From contig OX638333.1 in the NCBI GenBank assembly GCA_951812895.1, positions 1,602,366 through 1,666,365 of the forward strand: a stretch of DNA of 64,000 nucleotides, in the 5' to 3' direction. Shown here one piece after another: positions 52,457-63,440 of the stretch. Origin of the DNA: an uncultured Roseovarius sp. (GTDB lineage Bacteria; Pseudomonadota; Alphaproteobacteria; Rhodobacterales; Rhodobacteraceae). The translations under genes were made by a program, and so were the position numbers. The stretch's first letter is position 1. Each line of letters begins with the position of its first letter. The notes beneath the pieces are model-generated. The model made no database searches. It was not told the origin of the DNA and saw only the letters and a list, made by a program, of their open reading frames with translations.

Positions 52457-54955
52457 TCAGTCGAGGTTCCGCTCAACCTCTTCACGCTCAAAGATTTCGA
52501 TGACATCGTCCTTGCGGATATCATCGTAATTCTCGAACGCCATGCCGCATTCCTGACCGGATTGTACGTCTGATACCTCGTCCTTGAATCGTTTGAGTGT
52601 TTTCAGCGTGCCCTCGTGGATCACCACGTCATCCCGAAGCAGACGTACACCGGCAGACCGACGCGCCACGCCTTCGGTGACCAGACAACCGGCCACCTTG
52701 CCCACGCCGGAAACCTTAAAGACCTCCAGAATTTTGGCATAACCGATAAAGTTCTCGCGGATCTCAGCACCCAGCAGGCCAGAGGCCGCCGCTTTCACAT
52801 CGTCAACCAGATCGTAGATCACACTGTAATAGCGGATTTCCACGCCCTTCTGGTTGGCGCTGTTGCGTGCAGGCGCATTGGCCCGGACGTTGAACCCGAT
52901 GACCGGCGCGCCCGATGCTTCGGCCAGGCCGATATCACTTTCGGTGATGGCGCCTACACCCGAATGCAGCACGCGCACGCGCACCTCATCGTTGCCGATC
53001 TTCTCCATCGCCTGAACAATCGCCTCGGCAGAGCCCTGCACGTCGGCCTTCATCACGATGGGCAGTTCCTTGACGTTTTCGTCCTGCTTGGCCTGTGCCA
53101 GAAGCTGTTCCAGAGACGTGCCCGCACCGGCAGCGGCGCGTTTCTCTTTCGCCGCTGATTCGCGGTAATCCGCGATTTCGCGGGCCTGCGCCTCGGTATC
53201 AACCACGTTCAGAACGTCACCCGCTTCGGGCGTGCCATTCAGACCCAGCACCTCAACCGGTACCGATGGTCCAGCTTCTTTGACCCGGTCACCCCGGTCG
53301 TTCACAAGCGCCCGCACCCGACCATACTGTTCGCCGACAACAAAAATGTCGCCCTGCCGCAGCGTTCCGCGTTGAACCAGAACAGTGGCAACCGGTCCCC
53401 GGCCCACGTCCAGTTGCGCTTCGATCACAGCACCTTCGGCGGATCGGTCCGGATTGGCCTTCAGTTCGAGGATTTCGGCCTGCAGCGCAATCGCTTCCAG
53501 CAGCTCATCCAGCCCCTGACCGGTGATTGCCGACACTTCAACATCCTGCACTTCACCGGACATCTTTTCGACAATCACTTCGTGCTGCAACAGATCGGTC
53601 CGCACCTTGTCAGGATTGGCCTCAGGCCGGTCAATCTTGTTGATCGCCACGATCATCGGCACTTTGGCCGCCTTGGCATGGTTGATCGCTTCGATGGTCT
53701 GCGGCATCACCGCGTCATCGGCGGCAACCACCAGAACAACGATATCCGTCACCTGCGCACCACGTGCCCGCATGCTGGTAAAGGCCGCGTGGCCCGGCGT
53801 ATCCAGGAAGCTCAGAACAGAACCACCATCGGTTGTCACCTGATAGGCGCCGATATGCTGGGTAATGCCACCGGCCTCGCCTGCAACAACTTTGGCATCG
53901 CGGATTGCATCCAACAGCGATGTTTTACCGTGGTCAACGTGACCCATGATGGTAATGACCGGCGGACGTGGAAGAAGCTCTTCTTCCTTATCCTCGACCT
54001 GATCAATCACATCTTCAACGTCAGCATCCGAAACCCGAACAACCTTGTGCCCGAATTCTTCGATGATCAGTTCGGCAGTATCCGCATCAACCGATTGGTT
54101 CTGCGTAACCATCATACCGTTTTGCATCAGCGACTTAACGACATCGCCCACGCGTTCGGCCATACGGTTGGCCAGCTCTGAAACCACAATGGTTTCGGGC
54201 AGCTGCACGTCGCGGACAACCTTTTCCCGCTCCTGCGTTCCACCCATTGCTTTTTGACGCGCACGCTCTTGCTTACGCTTCATCGCAGCAAGAGATTTCT
54301 GCCGTCCGCCTTCGCCACCCGAAAGCGCCTGATTCAGCGTCAGCTTGCCGGACCGGCGGCCATCGTCACGGCCCTTGCCACGGCCGCGATTCTGATCGCG
54401 GTCCTTGTCTGTGCGCCGCGCCGGCTGTTGCAGCTTGGCAGGCGCGCTGCGTGCCTGTTGCTGTGGTTTTTCTTCCACTGGCGCCGCTGCGGCTGCCGCA
54501 GCTGCTGCGGCCGATTCTGCGGCCTCTTTGCGCTTTAGCTCTTCAGCCTCTTCCTTGGCCCGGACCCGCTCTTCAGCTTCACGCTGTTCGCGCTCCTTGG
54601 CCTCGGCCTCCTCGCGGCGGCGCTGGCGATCAGCATCACGTGCTTTTTCTTCCGCCTCGCGTTTGGCTGCATCTTCCACTTCCCGCGCCTTGGCAGCCTG
54701 AAGCGCCTTCATACGGCGATCCATTTCGGCATCGGAAATACCAGCCGGACGTTTTGATTGATCCCCGGTGCGCCCTGCAGACACACCAACGCCAGGCGCA
54801 GCTGCGCCACCGGGTTTAGCCGGTTTGACGATGCGCTTGCGCTTGGTCTCCACCACGACATTCTTGGTGCGCCCATGGCTGAAGCTTTGCTTCACGTTCC
54901 CCGCACGGGGACCGCCACGTACGCCCAGAGTCTTTTTGCCGTCGTTGTCGCTCAT
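52457..54955 (-). CDS. infB: Translation initiation factor IF-2
   Basis: 832 residues from ATG 54955 ([15 protein letters not shown]); the longer frame runs into ylxR. A charged Ala/Glu/Arg-rich N-terminal region (coiled, near 95-190) precedes the GTPase domain: GHVDHGKTS (G1), DTPGHAAF (G3), NKIDRPEAN (G4). Domains II-IV for fMet-tRNA binding follow. It places initiator tRNA on the 30S subunit. Last gene of the rimP-nusA-ylxR-infB operon, five bases after ylxR. Confidence 0.97.
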   Translation of the reverse strand: MSDNDGKKTLGVRGGPRAGNVKQSFSHGRTKNVVVETKRKRIVKPAKPGGAAAPGVGVSAGRTGDQSKRPAGISDAEMDRRMKALQAAKAREVEDAAKREAEEKARDADRQRRREEAEAKEREQREAEERVRAKEEAEELKRKEAAESAAAAAAAAAAPVEEKPQQQARSAPAKLQQPARRTDKDRDQNRGRGKGRDDGRRSGKLTLNQALSGGEGGRQKSLAAMKRKQERARQKAMGGTQEREKVVRDVQLPETIVVSELANRMAERVGDVVKSLMQNGMMVTQNQSVDADTAELIIEEFGHKVVRVSDADVEDVIDQVEDKEEELLPRPPVITIMGHVDHGKTSLLDAIRDAKVVAGEAGGITQHIGAYQVTTDGGSVLSFLDTPGHAAFTSMRARGAQVTDIVVLVVAADDAVMPQTIEAINHAKAAKVPMIVAINKIDRPEANPDKVRTDLLQHEVIVEKMSGEVQDVEVSAITGQGLDELLEAIALQAEILELKANPDRSAEGAVIEAQLDVGRGPVATVLVQRGTLRQGDIFVVGEQYGRVRALVNDRGDRVKEAGPSVPVEVLGLNGTPEAGDVLNVVDTEAQAREIADYRESAAKEKRAAAGAGTSLEQLLAQAKQDENVKELPIVMKADVQGSAEAIVQAMEKIGNDEVRVRVLHSGVGAITESDIGLAEASGAPVIGFNVRANAPARNSANQKGVEIRYYSVIYDLVDDVKAAASGLLGAEIRENFIGYAKILEVFKVSGVGKVAGCLVTEGVARRSAGVRLLRDDVVIHEGTLKTLKRFKDEVSDVQSGQECGMAFENYDDIRKDDVIEIFEREEVERNLD

Positions 54956-54960
54956 ATGGT

Positions 54961-55584
54961 CTACTTTCCTTTCCGGCGCGTCTCTTCGCCGTCCGAGACT
55001 CGCAGGCCTTTCAGCCTTGCCGCCTCCTCTACAACACGTTTGCACAAACCTCCAGCACCCAGTGCCGCATGAATTGTGCTTTGTCGTCCAAATGCCTGTC
55101 CCAGCTCATCCGCCGTCAGCCAGCCGATATATGAACCGCCATAAGGCGTGCTCAGCTTCGATTTTCCGCGCTCCGATCCATCACTTGCCTGGATCAGAAC
55201 CTCGGCCACATCCTTAGACAGCCAGTCCTTAACTTTTTCGTAACCAGATACAGATTTTCCGCCTTTGCGCATCAGCGCAATCAGGCTGACCACCCGCGCT
55301 GACAACATGGTCTCGACCAAGGTGGTCAGATCATCGGGTATTTTAACCGCCTGCTTGGCAGACCGGGCAAACAAACCCTTGCCCGCGGCCTTGTCCATCG
55401 CCGCCCGTGTCGCCGAAACCCAGATACCGCGCCCGGGCAGCTTTCCGGCGATATCCGGCACGATCTGGCTATCCGGACCCACAACAAACCGCACCATAGC
55501 AGATGTAGCGCACACCTCACCCGTGGCAATGCACTTGCGCTCTGGACCATGAGACCGGTCTTTGGGTTGCCCGCCGCGCCCCAT
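54961..55584 (-). CDS. ylxR: YlxR (DUF448) RNA-binding protein with L7Ae-like C-terminal domain
   Basis: 207 residues from ATG 55584 ([17 protein letters not shown]). The DUF448 part has CIATGEV and [10 protein letters not shown]; the second part ([22 protein letters not shown]) is a ribosomal L7Ae-type fold, the fused form usual in alphaproteobacteria. It lies between nusA and infB with short gaps, as in most bacteria, and is thought to act in ribosome or RNA metabolism. Confidence 0.93.
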   Translation of the reverse strand: MGRGGQPKDRSHGPERKCIATGEVCATSAMVRFVVGPDSQIVPDIAGKLPGRGIWVSATRAAMDKAAGKGLFARSAKQAVKIPDDLTTLVETMLSARVVSLIALMRKGGKSVSGYEKVKDWLSKDVAEVLIQASDGSERGKSKLSTPYGGSYIGWLTADELGQAFGRQSTIHAALGAGGLCKRVVEEAARLKGLRVSDGEETRRKGK

Positions 55585-55609
55585 CAGGTGCCCTACGAGG
55601 CCTGATAAA

Positions 55610-57238
55610 TCAGGCCTCTGCTCCTTCGACAGCTTCTTCGGCTTCGGCGTCTTCTTCGGTCTCTTCTTCTGTTTCGAGATCCGCCGGATCAACCCAGCCC
55701 AGCATAATGCGCGCGGTCATCACCAGATCCTGCGCCTCTTCCAGCGAAACCTCATAAGGTTCTAACAGGCCATCGTCTTTGACCCGCTCGCCATCCACCG
55801 TGGTCCAGCCCCCGGCAAGTTCCCAGTCGGCACAGGTGGCAAAATCTTCCAGTGTTTTAACGCCATCTTCTGCCAGCGCCTGAACCATCTGCGGTGTCAG
55901 ACCCTCAAATCCGATCAGGCTGTCCTCGGCACCCAGCTCACGCGCTTTTTCCAACGCGGCCTTGGCCTGTGCTTCCAGAACATCCCGCGCCCGCGCCTGC
56001 AGCTCGTTTGCGGTGTCATCATCAACCCCGTCAATGACCAACAGCTCGTCAACCTCGACATAGGCGACTTCTTCAAGGTTGGTGAACCCTTCAGAAACCA
56101 GAAGCTGGGCAAAAAATTCGTCCAGATCCAGCGCCGTCATAAACAGTCCCGTACGCAGCTCGAATTCCTTCTGGCGACGTTCCGAATCCTCGGCCTCGGT
56201 CATGATATCGATATCAAGGTTGGTCAGCTGGCTGGCCAGACGCACGTTCTGACCCCGGCGGCCAATCGCCAGTGACAGCTGCTCTTCGGGCACAACAACT
56301 TCGATCCGCTCGGCCTCTTCATCCAGAACCACCTTGCTCACCTCAGCAGGTTGCAGGGCATTCACAAGGAAGGTCGGCTGATCTTCGTTCCACGGAATGA
56401 TGTCGATCTTTTCACCCTGCAGCTCGTTCACAACGGCCTGCACCCGGCTGCCGCGCATACCCACACAGGCACCCACGGGATCAATCGAGTTATCGTAAGA
56501 GATAACGGCAATCTTCGCCCGGCTGCCCGGATCACGCGCAACTGCCTTGATCTCGATGATACCATCGTAAATCTCGGGCACTTCCATTTTGAACAGCTCA
56601 GCCATGAACTCCGGCGCTGTCCGGCTCAGGAAAATCTGTGGCCCGCGCACTTCGCGGCGCACATCCTTGATGTAGCACCGGATGCGGTCATTCGGGCGAT
56701 ACGATTCGCGGCCGATCTTTTCGTTCCGGCGCAGGATCGCTTCGCCACGACCCACATCAACAATGACGTTGCCATATTCTTCGCGCTTGACCTGACCATT
56801 GATGATCGTTCCGGCACGATCCTTGAATTCTTCAAACTGACGGTCACGTTCGGCTTCGCGCACCTTCTGCAGGATCACCTGCTTGGCGCTCTGTGCCGCG
56901 ATACGGCCCATATCAACTGGCGGCACCTCTTCGACGAACTGATCGCCAACCGCCGGATTTTCAAGATACTGCTTGGCCTGCTCAACAGTGAATTCCGCCT
57001 GGTAATTCTCAAGCTCTTCTTCCTCAACCACTGTGCGCACCCGGGTGAATGTCGCCTTGCCGGTCTTCCGGTCGATCGACACGCGGATATCCATCTCGGC
57101 GCCATAACGACTCTTGGCCGCCCGGGCGAGGCTCTCTTCCATCGCTTCAACCACCAATGCCGGGTCGATCATCTTTTCCCGTGCCACGGCCTCGGCAGTT
57201 TGCAACAGCTCAAGCTGGTTTGCAGAAGTAATTGCCAT
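55610..57238 (-). CDS. nusA: Transcription termination/antitermination factor NusA
   Basis: 542 residues. NusA N-terminal domain (ELLQTAEAVAREKMIDPALV), S1 domain, two KH domains (GACVGMRGSRVQAVV, LAIGRRGQNVRLA), then helix-hairpin-helix repeats and an acidic tail rich in Glu. It binds RNA polymerase and modulates pausing. Starts four bases before the rimP stop region, so the two are tightly coupled. Confidence 0.97.
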   Translation of the reverse strand: MAITSANQLELLQTAEAVAREKMIDPALVVEAMEESLARAAKSRYGAEMDIRVSIDRKTGKATFTRVRTVVEEEELENYQAEFTVEQAKQYLENPAVGDQFVEEVPPVDMGRIAAQSAKQVILQKVREAERDRQFEEFKDRAGTIINGQVKREEYGNVIVDVGRGEAILRRNEKIGRESYRPNDRIRCYIKDVRREVRGPQIFLSRTAPEFMAELFKMEVPEIYDGIIEIKAVARDPGSRAKIAVISYDNSIDPVGACVGMRGSRVQAVVNELQGEKIDIIPWNEDQPTFLVNALQPAEVSKVVLDEEAERIEVVVPEEQLSLAIGRRGQNVRLASQLTNLDIDIMTEAEDSERRQKEFELRTGLFMTALDLDEFFAQLLVSEGFTNLEEVAYVEVDELLVIDGVDDDTANELQARARDVLEAQAKAALEKARELGAEDSLIGFEGLTPQMVQALAEDGVKTLEDFATCADWELAGGWTTVDGERVKDDGLLEPYEVSLEEAQDLVMTARIMLGWVDPADLETEEETEEDAEAEEAVEGAEA

Positions 57239-57242
57239 TGTC

Positions 57243-57845
57243 TTAGTCCTCCTCAGAGCCGGTTTCGGTCTCTATCTCGTCAAATTGGTTTTCATCGAGG
57301 TCTCCCGCCGCTTTGCGGGCCCTCAACATATCGCGAATCAACTCATCCGTCAGAACCAGCTTGGCCTCGGCCAGCCAGTCGAACTGCAGCCCGACGGTAA
57401 TAGTCTCGCCGCCTTCTTCGATATTGATCAGAACCTCGTCACCCTCGGTTCCGGCCAGCACACCTTTGAACCGCTTGCGCCCGTCAATCAGATCCGCGGT
57501 TTCAAGCTTGGCCTCATAGCCTTCGAATTCGGCAAAATCCTTAAGCCGGGTCAGCGGGCGGTCAATCCCGGGGCTCGATACTTCCAGAGTATAGGCGTCC
57601 GAAATCGGGTCTTCGACATCCAGCGTCGCACTCACCGCGGTCGAGATTTCAGCACACTCATCCACCTCGATGCCGCCATCGGGGCGCTCTGCCATGATCT
57701 GCAGCGTGGCGGTCTTGCCCCCCATCAGGCGCAGCCGCACCAGCTCAAACCCCATATCCTCTAATACAGGGGTGATGATCTCGGCCATCCGGCGGTCAAT
57801 CGCAGCTTTGGCAATCAGGTCGTTGATCATGGATCTTTCAGACAT
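57243..57845 (-). CDS. rimP: Ribosome maturation factor RimP
   Basis: 200 residues from ATG 57845; ATG 57830 (MINDLIAKA) is an alternative. The core [17 protein letters not shown] and [11 protein letters not shown] is the RimP signature; it assists 30S assembly. First gene of the operon. No good ribosome site is present because a terminator-like T-run ends directly at the start codon. Confidence 0.95.
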   Translation of the reverse strand: MSERSMINDLIAKAAIDRRMAEIITPVLEDMGFELVRLRLMGGKTATLQIMAERPDGGIEVDECAEISTAVSATLDVEDPISDAYTLEVSSPGIDRPLTRLKDFAEFEGYEAKLETADLIDGRKRFKGVLAGTEGDEVLINIEEGGETITVGLQFDWLAEAKLVLTDELIRDMLRARKAAGDLDENQFDEIETETGSEED

Positions 57846-57868
57846 AAAAAAACGGGCGCGCGGCCCGT
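57846..57868 (-). promoter_or_regulatory. Intrinsic-terminator-like hairpin abutting the rimP start
   Basis: Minus strand: ACGGGC-CGCGC-GCCCGT followed by seven T and then the ATG of rimP. It could terminate upstream transcription or act as an attenuator for rimP-nusA-infB. Confidence 0.75.
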
Positions 57869-57959
57869 ACAAACTTTCCGGTGGAGCGTCAGGTTTGGAC
57901 CCCAGCGCGCCGCTGTTAAAGGGGATATACGTGAGGTAGGGCGAGTCTGCAAGGGGCTT

Positions 57960-58202
57960 TCAATCAATACCTTCAATTGCTGCTGTCATCGACATTTGGC
58001 CCTCATTTCTAGAGGGATATCTTTTGCCTACTAACGCTCTGATGTCGAAGCCCTGATCAACCGCCACATTGCCGCCTGATGCAGCCGCTCGGCCAAAGGT
58101 ATCACGGGCTTCTGCCCCGAATTCCCCGATGCGGAACTTGTGCTGGATGGTTTCTTTTATGCCGGCGATCACGTCATCTATGTCTGAAGGTTCAAGGGGC
58201 AT
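57960..58202 (-). CDS. Doubtful small protein, 80 aa
   Basis: MPLEPSDIDDVIAGIKETIQ... has plausible composition but no family and no clear ribosome site. It lies between the imine-reductase-like gene and rimP. Could be a remnant or a real small gene. Confidence 0.3.
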   Translation of the reverse strand: MPLEPSDIDDVIAGIKETIQHKFRIGEFGAEARDTFGRAAASGGNVAVDQGFDIRALVGKRYPSRNEGQMSMTAAIEGID

Positions 58203-58266
58203 CTCGCAGAACCCGGTAAATACGCTGACTATCCCGTTACCGGAATTCTGGCAGCGTACTCTATTG

Positions 58267-59124
58267 TCAATTATCCATCAGGTCGATCAGCGCGGTCAAT
58301 GCCTTGTCCTGCAATCCCGCGCTCACACCCTTGCCGGCCAAATCACTAAACAGCTGTGGCAATTCATCCGGTGCCCCCAGCTGCTTGAAGGTGCTGAGCA
58401 CGTCATCCAGCGCAGCCGAGTAGGTCTGCATTGACGCCTCAGAACTTTCAAACCCCTGGGCAGAGGATTCGGCAAAATACTTGTGATAGTTTGAAATCAT
58501 ATCAAAGGTCTTGGGCACCTGCTCTGCATAGGCTTCAATCGATATCCCCGCCTTGCGACACACCAATGCACCATAGATCATGCCAAACATGAAGCCCTGC
58601 CGCGCCGTAAACAACGCCGCAAATAGCGCGGCCAGCATTCCCGGCTGATTGCCAGCCCGAACAGAAGCACCGCCCAGCACCATGACAAAGTCGCTTGCCT
58701 TGCTCCATGTCTCGTCCGGGGCAACCATGATCAGCATTGTCTCAGGCTTTCCGACACCGCTGGGATAGGCACTGATGGTGCCGATCATCCAGTCCGCGCC
58801 GTTTGTAATCAGCAACTGTGACAGCTCCTCCGCCTCCGTCGCGCCACCGGTGCTCAACTCGATCACCGTCTTACTGTTCAGGACATCAGTGCAATCTCGC
58901 AGCAACGCAATTGTTTGCTCATGTGACTTCACACAGGTCACGACGATCGGGCTGGCGGCAACGGCATCTTTGGCCGAATTCGCAACCAAGGCGCCCTTCC
59001 CGGCCAATGGTTCAGCCTTTTCAGCACTTCGGTTCCATACGGTAATTGACTTGTTCGCGGCCAAAAACGCCCGCGCCAAAGCGCTGCCCATATCGCCCAA
59101 TCCCAGTACGGATACATCAGTCAT
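58267..59124 (-). CDS. NAD(P)-binding imine-reductase-like / 6PGDH-family oxidoreductase
   Basis: 285 residues from ATG 59124 (AGGAGA upstream). The Rossmann motif is VLGLGDMGSALARAFL and the NADP-contacting NRS lies in VWNRSAEKA. The helical C-terminal domain dimerises as in imine reductases and beta-hydroxyacid dehydrogenases (FMFGMIYGALVCRKAGIS). The substrate is unknown. Stands alone between rimP and pip. Confidence 0.85.
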   Translation of the reverse strand: MTDVSVLGLGDMGSALARAFLAANKSITVWNRSAEKAEPLAGKGALVANSAKDAVAASPIVVTCVKSHEQTIALLRDCTDVLNSKTVIELSTGGATEAEELSQLLITNGADWMIGTISAYPSGVGKPETMLIMVAPDETWSKASDFVMVLGGASVRAGNQPGMLAALFAALFTARQGFMFGMIYGALVCRKAGISIEAYAEQVPKTFDMISNYHKYFAESSAQGFESSEASMQTYSAALDDVLSTFKQLGAPDELPQLFSDLAGKGVSAGLQDKALTALIDLMDN

Positions 59125-59356
59125 AGAAACTCTCCTGTTTTGACACCCTTCGCCCCCAGGTCTCTCAAGGGCGAGATAGAACGCATGCACGCAGCATGAC
59201 CCGCATCATCGGTGACGTTCTAAAGACCTTAACACAGTCCTCGCCGACACCGTCATGGCATGGCATCGCGCTTTGCTTAAGGCAAAGAAATCCTTACCGC
59301 ACCGCACGACGCATTCATATGCTGCGATTTCTTCAAAATGGCTTCAGCCGGTGCAC

Positions 59357-59392
59357 GGGGGGTGTAAAGGGGGTGCACACATATCACCCCCC
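59357..59392 (-). terminator. Hairpin downstream of pip
   Basis: GGGGGGTG / CACCCCCC arms around a 20-base loop, about 24 bases after the pip stop. No T-run, so a weaker candidate. Confidence 0.45.
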
Positions 59393-59415
59393 TGTTTTGC
59401 AAACCGATTCGTTCG

Positions 59416-60390
59416 TTAACGCGCCTGCCCCAACCGGTCCATCACCTTCACCAGCTCTGCACTTATCCCCGGTTCTGACAATGCATGCCCGGCCAGCGGA
59501 ACCATTCTTAATTCACCCTTGTCCCACAGTTGCGACAGCCTGTACGCCGCATCAGGAGGGCAGATCATATCATACCGCCCCTGCACGATCACACCGGGTA
59601 TATGCGCGATTTTCCCCATGTTTTCATAGATTTGCTGGTCATGCTCCAGAAACCCGCCATTGCTGAAATAGTGGTTCTCCAACCGCGCAAACGCCCTTGC
59701 ATATTCCGGCGGGCTCTCCCCTCCGGAACCAGTCGAATGCACCGTCGCCAATGTGTTTTCCCACCAGGACCAGGCCCGCGCATGGCGGATTTCTTCTGCC
59801 TTGTCCCCGGAAAACAGCCGACGGTTATATGCCGCAATCATGTCACCCCGCTCATCCTCGGGTATAAGCTCTTGAAAACGCTGCCATGTTTCCGGCCAGA
59901 ATTTCCCAGCGCCACCACCATAGAACCAGTTCAGCTCGGCCTGCGTCATAGTGAACACACCCCGCAACGCCAGAAACTCAACCCGCTCTGGATGGCTTTG
60001 CGCATAGATCAATCCCAGCGTCGCGCCCCAGCTTCCGCCGAACACGATCCATCTCTCAATGGTACAAATTTCGCGAATATGCTCAATATCCGCAACCAGA
60101 TGCCAGGTGGTATTATTCTCGATACTGGCATGCGGGTGCGACCGCCCACAGCCCCGCTGATCAAACAGGATCACCCGGTAAATGCTGGGGTCAAAATACC
60201 GCCGCATCGCCGGGCTGCATCCCCCACCCGGGCCGCCATGCAGAACCACAACAGGCACACCATCGGCCTTGCCAGACTGCTCTACATAGATCTGATGCCC
60301 ATCGCCCACGTCCAGCATTTGCCGGTCAAAAGGTTCGACCGGGGGATAAAGATATTGAACTGCGCTCTTTTGGCCTGCGTATTTGTCCAT
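59416..60390 (-). CDS. pip: Proline iminopeptidase
   Basis: 324 residues from ATG 60390 (AGGA six bases upstream; ATG 60396 lacks spacing). An alpha/beta hydrolase with the S33 motifs HGGPGGG (oxyanion), GGSWGATL (nucleophile Ser), QGRYDMICP (Asp) and AGHALSE (His). It releases N-terminal proline from peptides in the cytoplasm. Divergent from ubiG with a 49-bp shared upstream region. Confidence 0.95.
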   Translation of the reverse strand: MDKYAGQKSAVQYLYPPVEPFDRQMLDVGDGHQIYVEQSGKADGVPVVVLHGGPGGGCSPAMRRYFDPSIYRVILFDQRGCGRSHPHASIENNTTWHLVADIEHIREICTIERWIVFGGSWGATLGLIYAQSHPERVEFLALRGVFTMTQAELNWFYGGGAGKFWPETWQRFQELIPEDERGDMIAAYNRRLFSGDKAEEIRHARAWSWWENTLATVHSTGSGGESPPEYARAFARLENHYFSNGGFLEHDQQIYENMGKIAHIPGVIVQGRYDMICPPDAAYRLSQLWDKGELRMVPLAGHALSEPGISAELVKVMDRLGQAR

Positions 60391-60439
60391 GAGCATCCTA
60401 TATAGAAAGGCAGGACCAGATGAGCATATGGAGAGCAGA

Positions 60440-61183
60440 ATGCAAGCCGCTCAAACCACAATTGACCCTGCCGAGGTCGCCAAGTTCGAGGCGATGGCCG
60501 CCGAATGGTGGGACCCCAATGGTAAATTCAAGCCCCTTCATATGCTCAATCCCTGCCGGCTTGATTACATCACTGACCAGATTGCGGCGGAATTTGATCG
60601 CGACCTGACGGAACCGAAACCCTTTGCCGACCTGCGCATTCTCGACATCGGCTGTGGCGGTGGACTGCTCAGCGAGCCCATGGCCCGCCTTGGCGCAACG
60701 GTCGTTGGTGCCGATGCGGCCGAGGGCAACATTCCTGTCGCACAGGTGCATGCTGAACAATCCGGTCTCGACATAGATTACCGCAACACAACCGCCGAAG
60801 ATATTGCTGCCTCGGGTGAGGTGTTTGATGTGATCCTGAATATGGAAGTGGTCGAACACGTGGCCGACCCGCTGGCCTTTCTCTCCGCCTGCAAACAGCT
60901 TTTAAAACCTGGTGGCCTTCACATCTGCTCTACCATTAACCGCAACGCCAAAAGCTTTGCGATGGCTATTGTGGGTGCGGAATACGTCATGCGCTGGCTG
61001 CCAAAGGGTACCCATGACTGGAACAAGTTCATCACCCCGGAAGAGCTCTATGCCCTGCTTGAACAGGCCGGGCTAAACCCGGTTGATCGCAAAGGATTTG
61101 TGTTCAATCCAGTACTCTGGTCATGGTCCATTTCATCACGGGATCTTGGTGTGAACTACGTGACCGCCAGTATTCGGAGTTAG
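60440..61183 (+). CDS. ubiG: Ubiquinone biosynthesis O-methyltransferase UbiG
   Basis: 247 residues from ATG 60440, chosen because GGAG lies eight bases upstream. [19 protein letters not shown] is the UbiG lipid/substrate segment, and the SAM motif is [19 protein letters not shown]. It carries out both O-methylations in ubiquinone synthesis at the inner membrane. Length is normal. After it, 61184-61431 holds no gene that I can see. Confidence 0.96.
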   Translation: MQAAQTTIDPAEVAKFEAMAAEWWDPNGKFKPLHMLNPCRLDYITDQIAAEFDRDLTEPKPFADLRILDIGCGGGLLSEPMARLGATVVGADAAEGNIPVAQVHAEQSGLDIDYRNTTAEDIAASGEVFDVILNMEVVEHVADPLAFLSACKQLLKPGGLHICSTINRNAKSFAMAIVGAEYVMRWLPKGTHDWNKFITPEELYALLEQAGLNPVDRKGFVFNPVLWSWSISSRDLGVNYVTASIRS

Positions 61184-61431
61184 GATCAAGCGTCTCAAAC
61201 TGGGCAAGGTTGCCGCTGTTTGTCGTCCTCAAATCCAGCGCCAAATTCCTCTGATCGTATTAGCCTAACTTTGTCTGATTCTTCTGTTCAGTTGGGCAGT
61301 ATCTCAGATTTTCAATGCAATCAGAGTACGCGAAATCCTGAAGGATCAGGCCAGCTCTCATTAAAGGCTCCCCAAATTCTTGGATCGGACGGTATACTGT
61401 AGCAACAGCACACATCGTTACAAGGATTTGA

Positions 61432-62952
61432 ATGGCTCCGATGATACGACTGACCTCAGTGTTTACCCGAAAATTAACCCGGGTTGCTTATGCTGCTCTG
61501 TGTAGCACCTTGTTGTCCCTGCCAGTCGCGCTGATCATGACCAGCCTAACGGCGACAGTAGGCGCCGCACAAAGCATTGATGCGGGAACATGTCGGGACT
61601 TATTCCAATCAGAGTTGGAAGAGCTGCAAGCCATTCGAAATGACCTGCGTGCAGAAACTCTTGATCGCGAAATGCTCTTACGATTGTTCAACTGGAAAAA
61701 TGATCTTGAATTACACGTAAAGGATCCGGAAATTTCTGACTTTGTGGGCGAAACAGCAGTTGGTGCTGGCTCGAGCGCGTTGGCGACGCTGATGCTTGGC
61801 GGTCCACCGGGCTGGGCTGCAGCTACACTTGGCGCTGCAATTTCCTCTGTGACATCAGACAGCTGGACACGTATTGACAACGCAGTTGCGGTGTGGACCC
61901 GTGTTGACGAAGACACAGCATTTTATCAATTTATCCTCGACTATGCAGAGTACGGACGGGTCGGGGATGTTTCGGATCCGCATTTGCAAAGCTTTCTCAG
62001 CGCGCACGCAGACCTGATCGCACAAGTAACAGGCAGACCTCTTCCAACGTCTCCAGGCCAACAAAGCCTCTATCTTCAGGCATATTCCAGCCAGCTGTTG
62101 TTATTTGTCGGAATGTTAGAAGAAGCATCAGATGGCGATGCGTTTCCCAGAATGCGTTGGCCGGAAACTCAGGGCCGCTATGGATTCAATCGGCTTGCAA
62201 TCGGATACTATCGTGAGGTTATTGCCGCAAAGCTCGATACCGAACTTTCTCGGATCAGTCGGGAACTCGAACTATTGAACGAAACACGGTGCGATGGAAG
62301 TTTTGGCCGCACTGGTCAACGACCATACTATGAAGCTTGCCAACGCCCACCCGCCACGGGTCAGACGATCACCTGCTCCTGCGACATCATCGTACCAGGA
62401 GTGTTTTTTGGGACTGATCTCTACTACGGCGCTCGAGGTTCAGTTTGCTCTGCAGCAGTACATTCCGGTGCCATTGGGCCGGCAGTGGCTGAAAATGGCC
62501 GCATCTCATATCGCGGAATAGTAGAAGTCACTGGCACCCTCGGCTGCCCGTTTTATGTAAGCACCTCTCGCAATGGCTTTCGCTCAGATGCACAAAGCCA
62601 ACGGGGACGCTCTTTCTTTTTTCCGATGACTCAACGAGGTTACTGTGACCAAAGGTACCGTCCACCAGAGGGGCAGTGGTATTGCCCAAGCCATTTTTCT
62701 GATCTCGAAGGCTCTGATGCCTGTTATTGCGCGCCTATTGCTACAGAGAGTGGTGAAATTTTCGGGACTGATCTTTATACAGCCGATTCGACAATCTGTC
62801 GCGCGGCTCGACACGCAGGCGTGGTGAACCATCGCGGAGGTTCTGTGACAATTATCGAAGCGGCGGTCAGGGATGAATTTTCCTCGAGCAGGCAAAACGA
62901 CATTTCGTCACTTCAATGGTCACGAATGACCAGGACTTTCGGTTTTAGGTAA
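61432..62952 (+). CDS. Secreted protein with two LCCL-like repeats
   Basis: 506 residues. A long signal peptide ends near TATVGAAQS. A helical middle region (near 45-290) contains a glycine-rich hydrophobic patch (VGAGSSALATLMLGGPPGW). Two cysteine-bounded repeats follow: CSCDIIVPGVFFGTDLYYG with SVCSAAVHSGAI, and CYCAPIATESGEIFGTDLY with TICRAARHAGVV. These have the LCCL pattern (S-xx-C-xAAxHAG). LCCL modules occur in secreted bacterial and animal proteins and may bind ligands or lipids. Transcribed alone. Confidence 0.7.
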   Translation: MAPMIRLTSVFTRKLTRVAYAALCSTLLSLPVALIMTSLTATVGAAQSIDAGTCRDLFQSELEELQAIRNDLRAETLDREMLLRLFNWKNDLELHVKDPEISDFVGETAVGAGSSALATLMLGGPPGWAAATLGAAISSVTSDSWTRIDNAVAVWTRVDEDTAFYQFILDYAEYGRVGDVSDPHLQSFLSAHADLIAQVTGRPLPTSPGQQSLYLQAYSSQLLLFVGMLEEASDGDAFPRMRWPETQGRYGFNRLAIGYYREVIAAKLDTELSRISRELELLNETRCDGSFGRTGQRPYYEACQRPPATGQTITCSCDIIVPGVFFGTDLYYGARGSVCSAAVHSGAIGPAVAENGRISYRGIVEVTGTLGCPFYVSTSRNGFRSDAQSQRGRSFFFPMTQRGYCDQRYRPPEGQWYCPSHFSDLEGSDACYCAPIATESGEIFGTDLYTADSTICRAARHAGVVNHRGGSVTIIEAAVRDEFSSSRQNDISSLQWSRMTRTFGFR

Positions 62953-62981
62953 AATCAGACTGCAGTGCTAACCATTGTTCA

Positions 62982-63002
62982 GACGGCCAGACTCTAGCCG
63001 TC
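62982..63002. terminator. Hairpin at the end of the MarR gene
   Basis: GACGGC-CAGACTCTA-GCCGTC overlaps the MarR stop codon and lies between two convergent genes. No T-run. Confidence 0.45.
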
Positions 63003-63440
63003 CTTCTCCAGTTTCATCCGCAATTCCCGCAGAACAGGCAGCGCTGCGCGGACCCGGTCTTCGCCCAGTTCCTCCACCACCTCGGAAATAACCGGCGCCA
63101 TTGCCGCCATCGCCGCATCGCGGGCCTTCAACCCCGCGGGGCTGATCGAAACCATCTTGCGCCGCGCATCATCCCAATCTGGTCGGACATGGATATATCC
63201 CGCCCACTCCAGCTTGTTCAGCGTGTTGGTCATCGCCCCCCGCGTCACGTGAAAGCTTTTGGCAAGCTGCGCGGGGCTGCGTTCCGCGGCAGAGCTGGCC
63301 AGCTGATTGAGCGCAGAAAAATGCGAAATTTCCATCCCCTTTGGCAACACCCGGCCCAACCGGCTGCGGATCAGCTGCTCATTGGTCAGGATTTCACTGA
63401 ACAACGTCACCGCCAGAGAAGTGTTTGATTTATCTGTCAT
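62994..63440 (-). CDS. MarR-family transcriptional regulator
   Basis: 148 residues with the MarR winged helix: AQLAKSFHVTRGAMTNTLNKLEWAGYI and the wing VRPDWDDARRKMVSIS. Its ATG follows directly on the stop of the nitrilase-family gene (TGA-ATG), so both are one operon. MarR proteins usually repress in response to small phenolic or amide-like ligands. Confidence 0.9.
   Translation of the reverse strand: MTDKSNTSLAVTLFSEILTNEQLIRSRLGRVLPKGMEISHFSALNQLASSAAERSPAQLAKSFHVTRGAMTNTLNKLEWAGYIHVRPDWDDARRKMVSISPAGLKARDAAMAAMAPVISEVVEELGEDRVRAALPVLRELRMKLEKDG

Noticed and set aside
53372-57400. Plus-strand frames over infB, ylxR and nusA (53372-54181, 54247-54819, 56351-57400)
   Set aside because: Shadows of well-identified essential genes on the minus strand.
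57869-57960. tRNA gene ahead of rimP, as metY in enterobacteria
   Set aside because: No cloverleaf or CCA end could be formed in this stretch.
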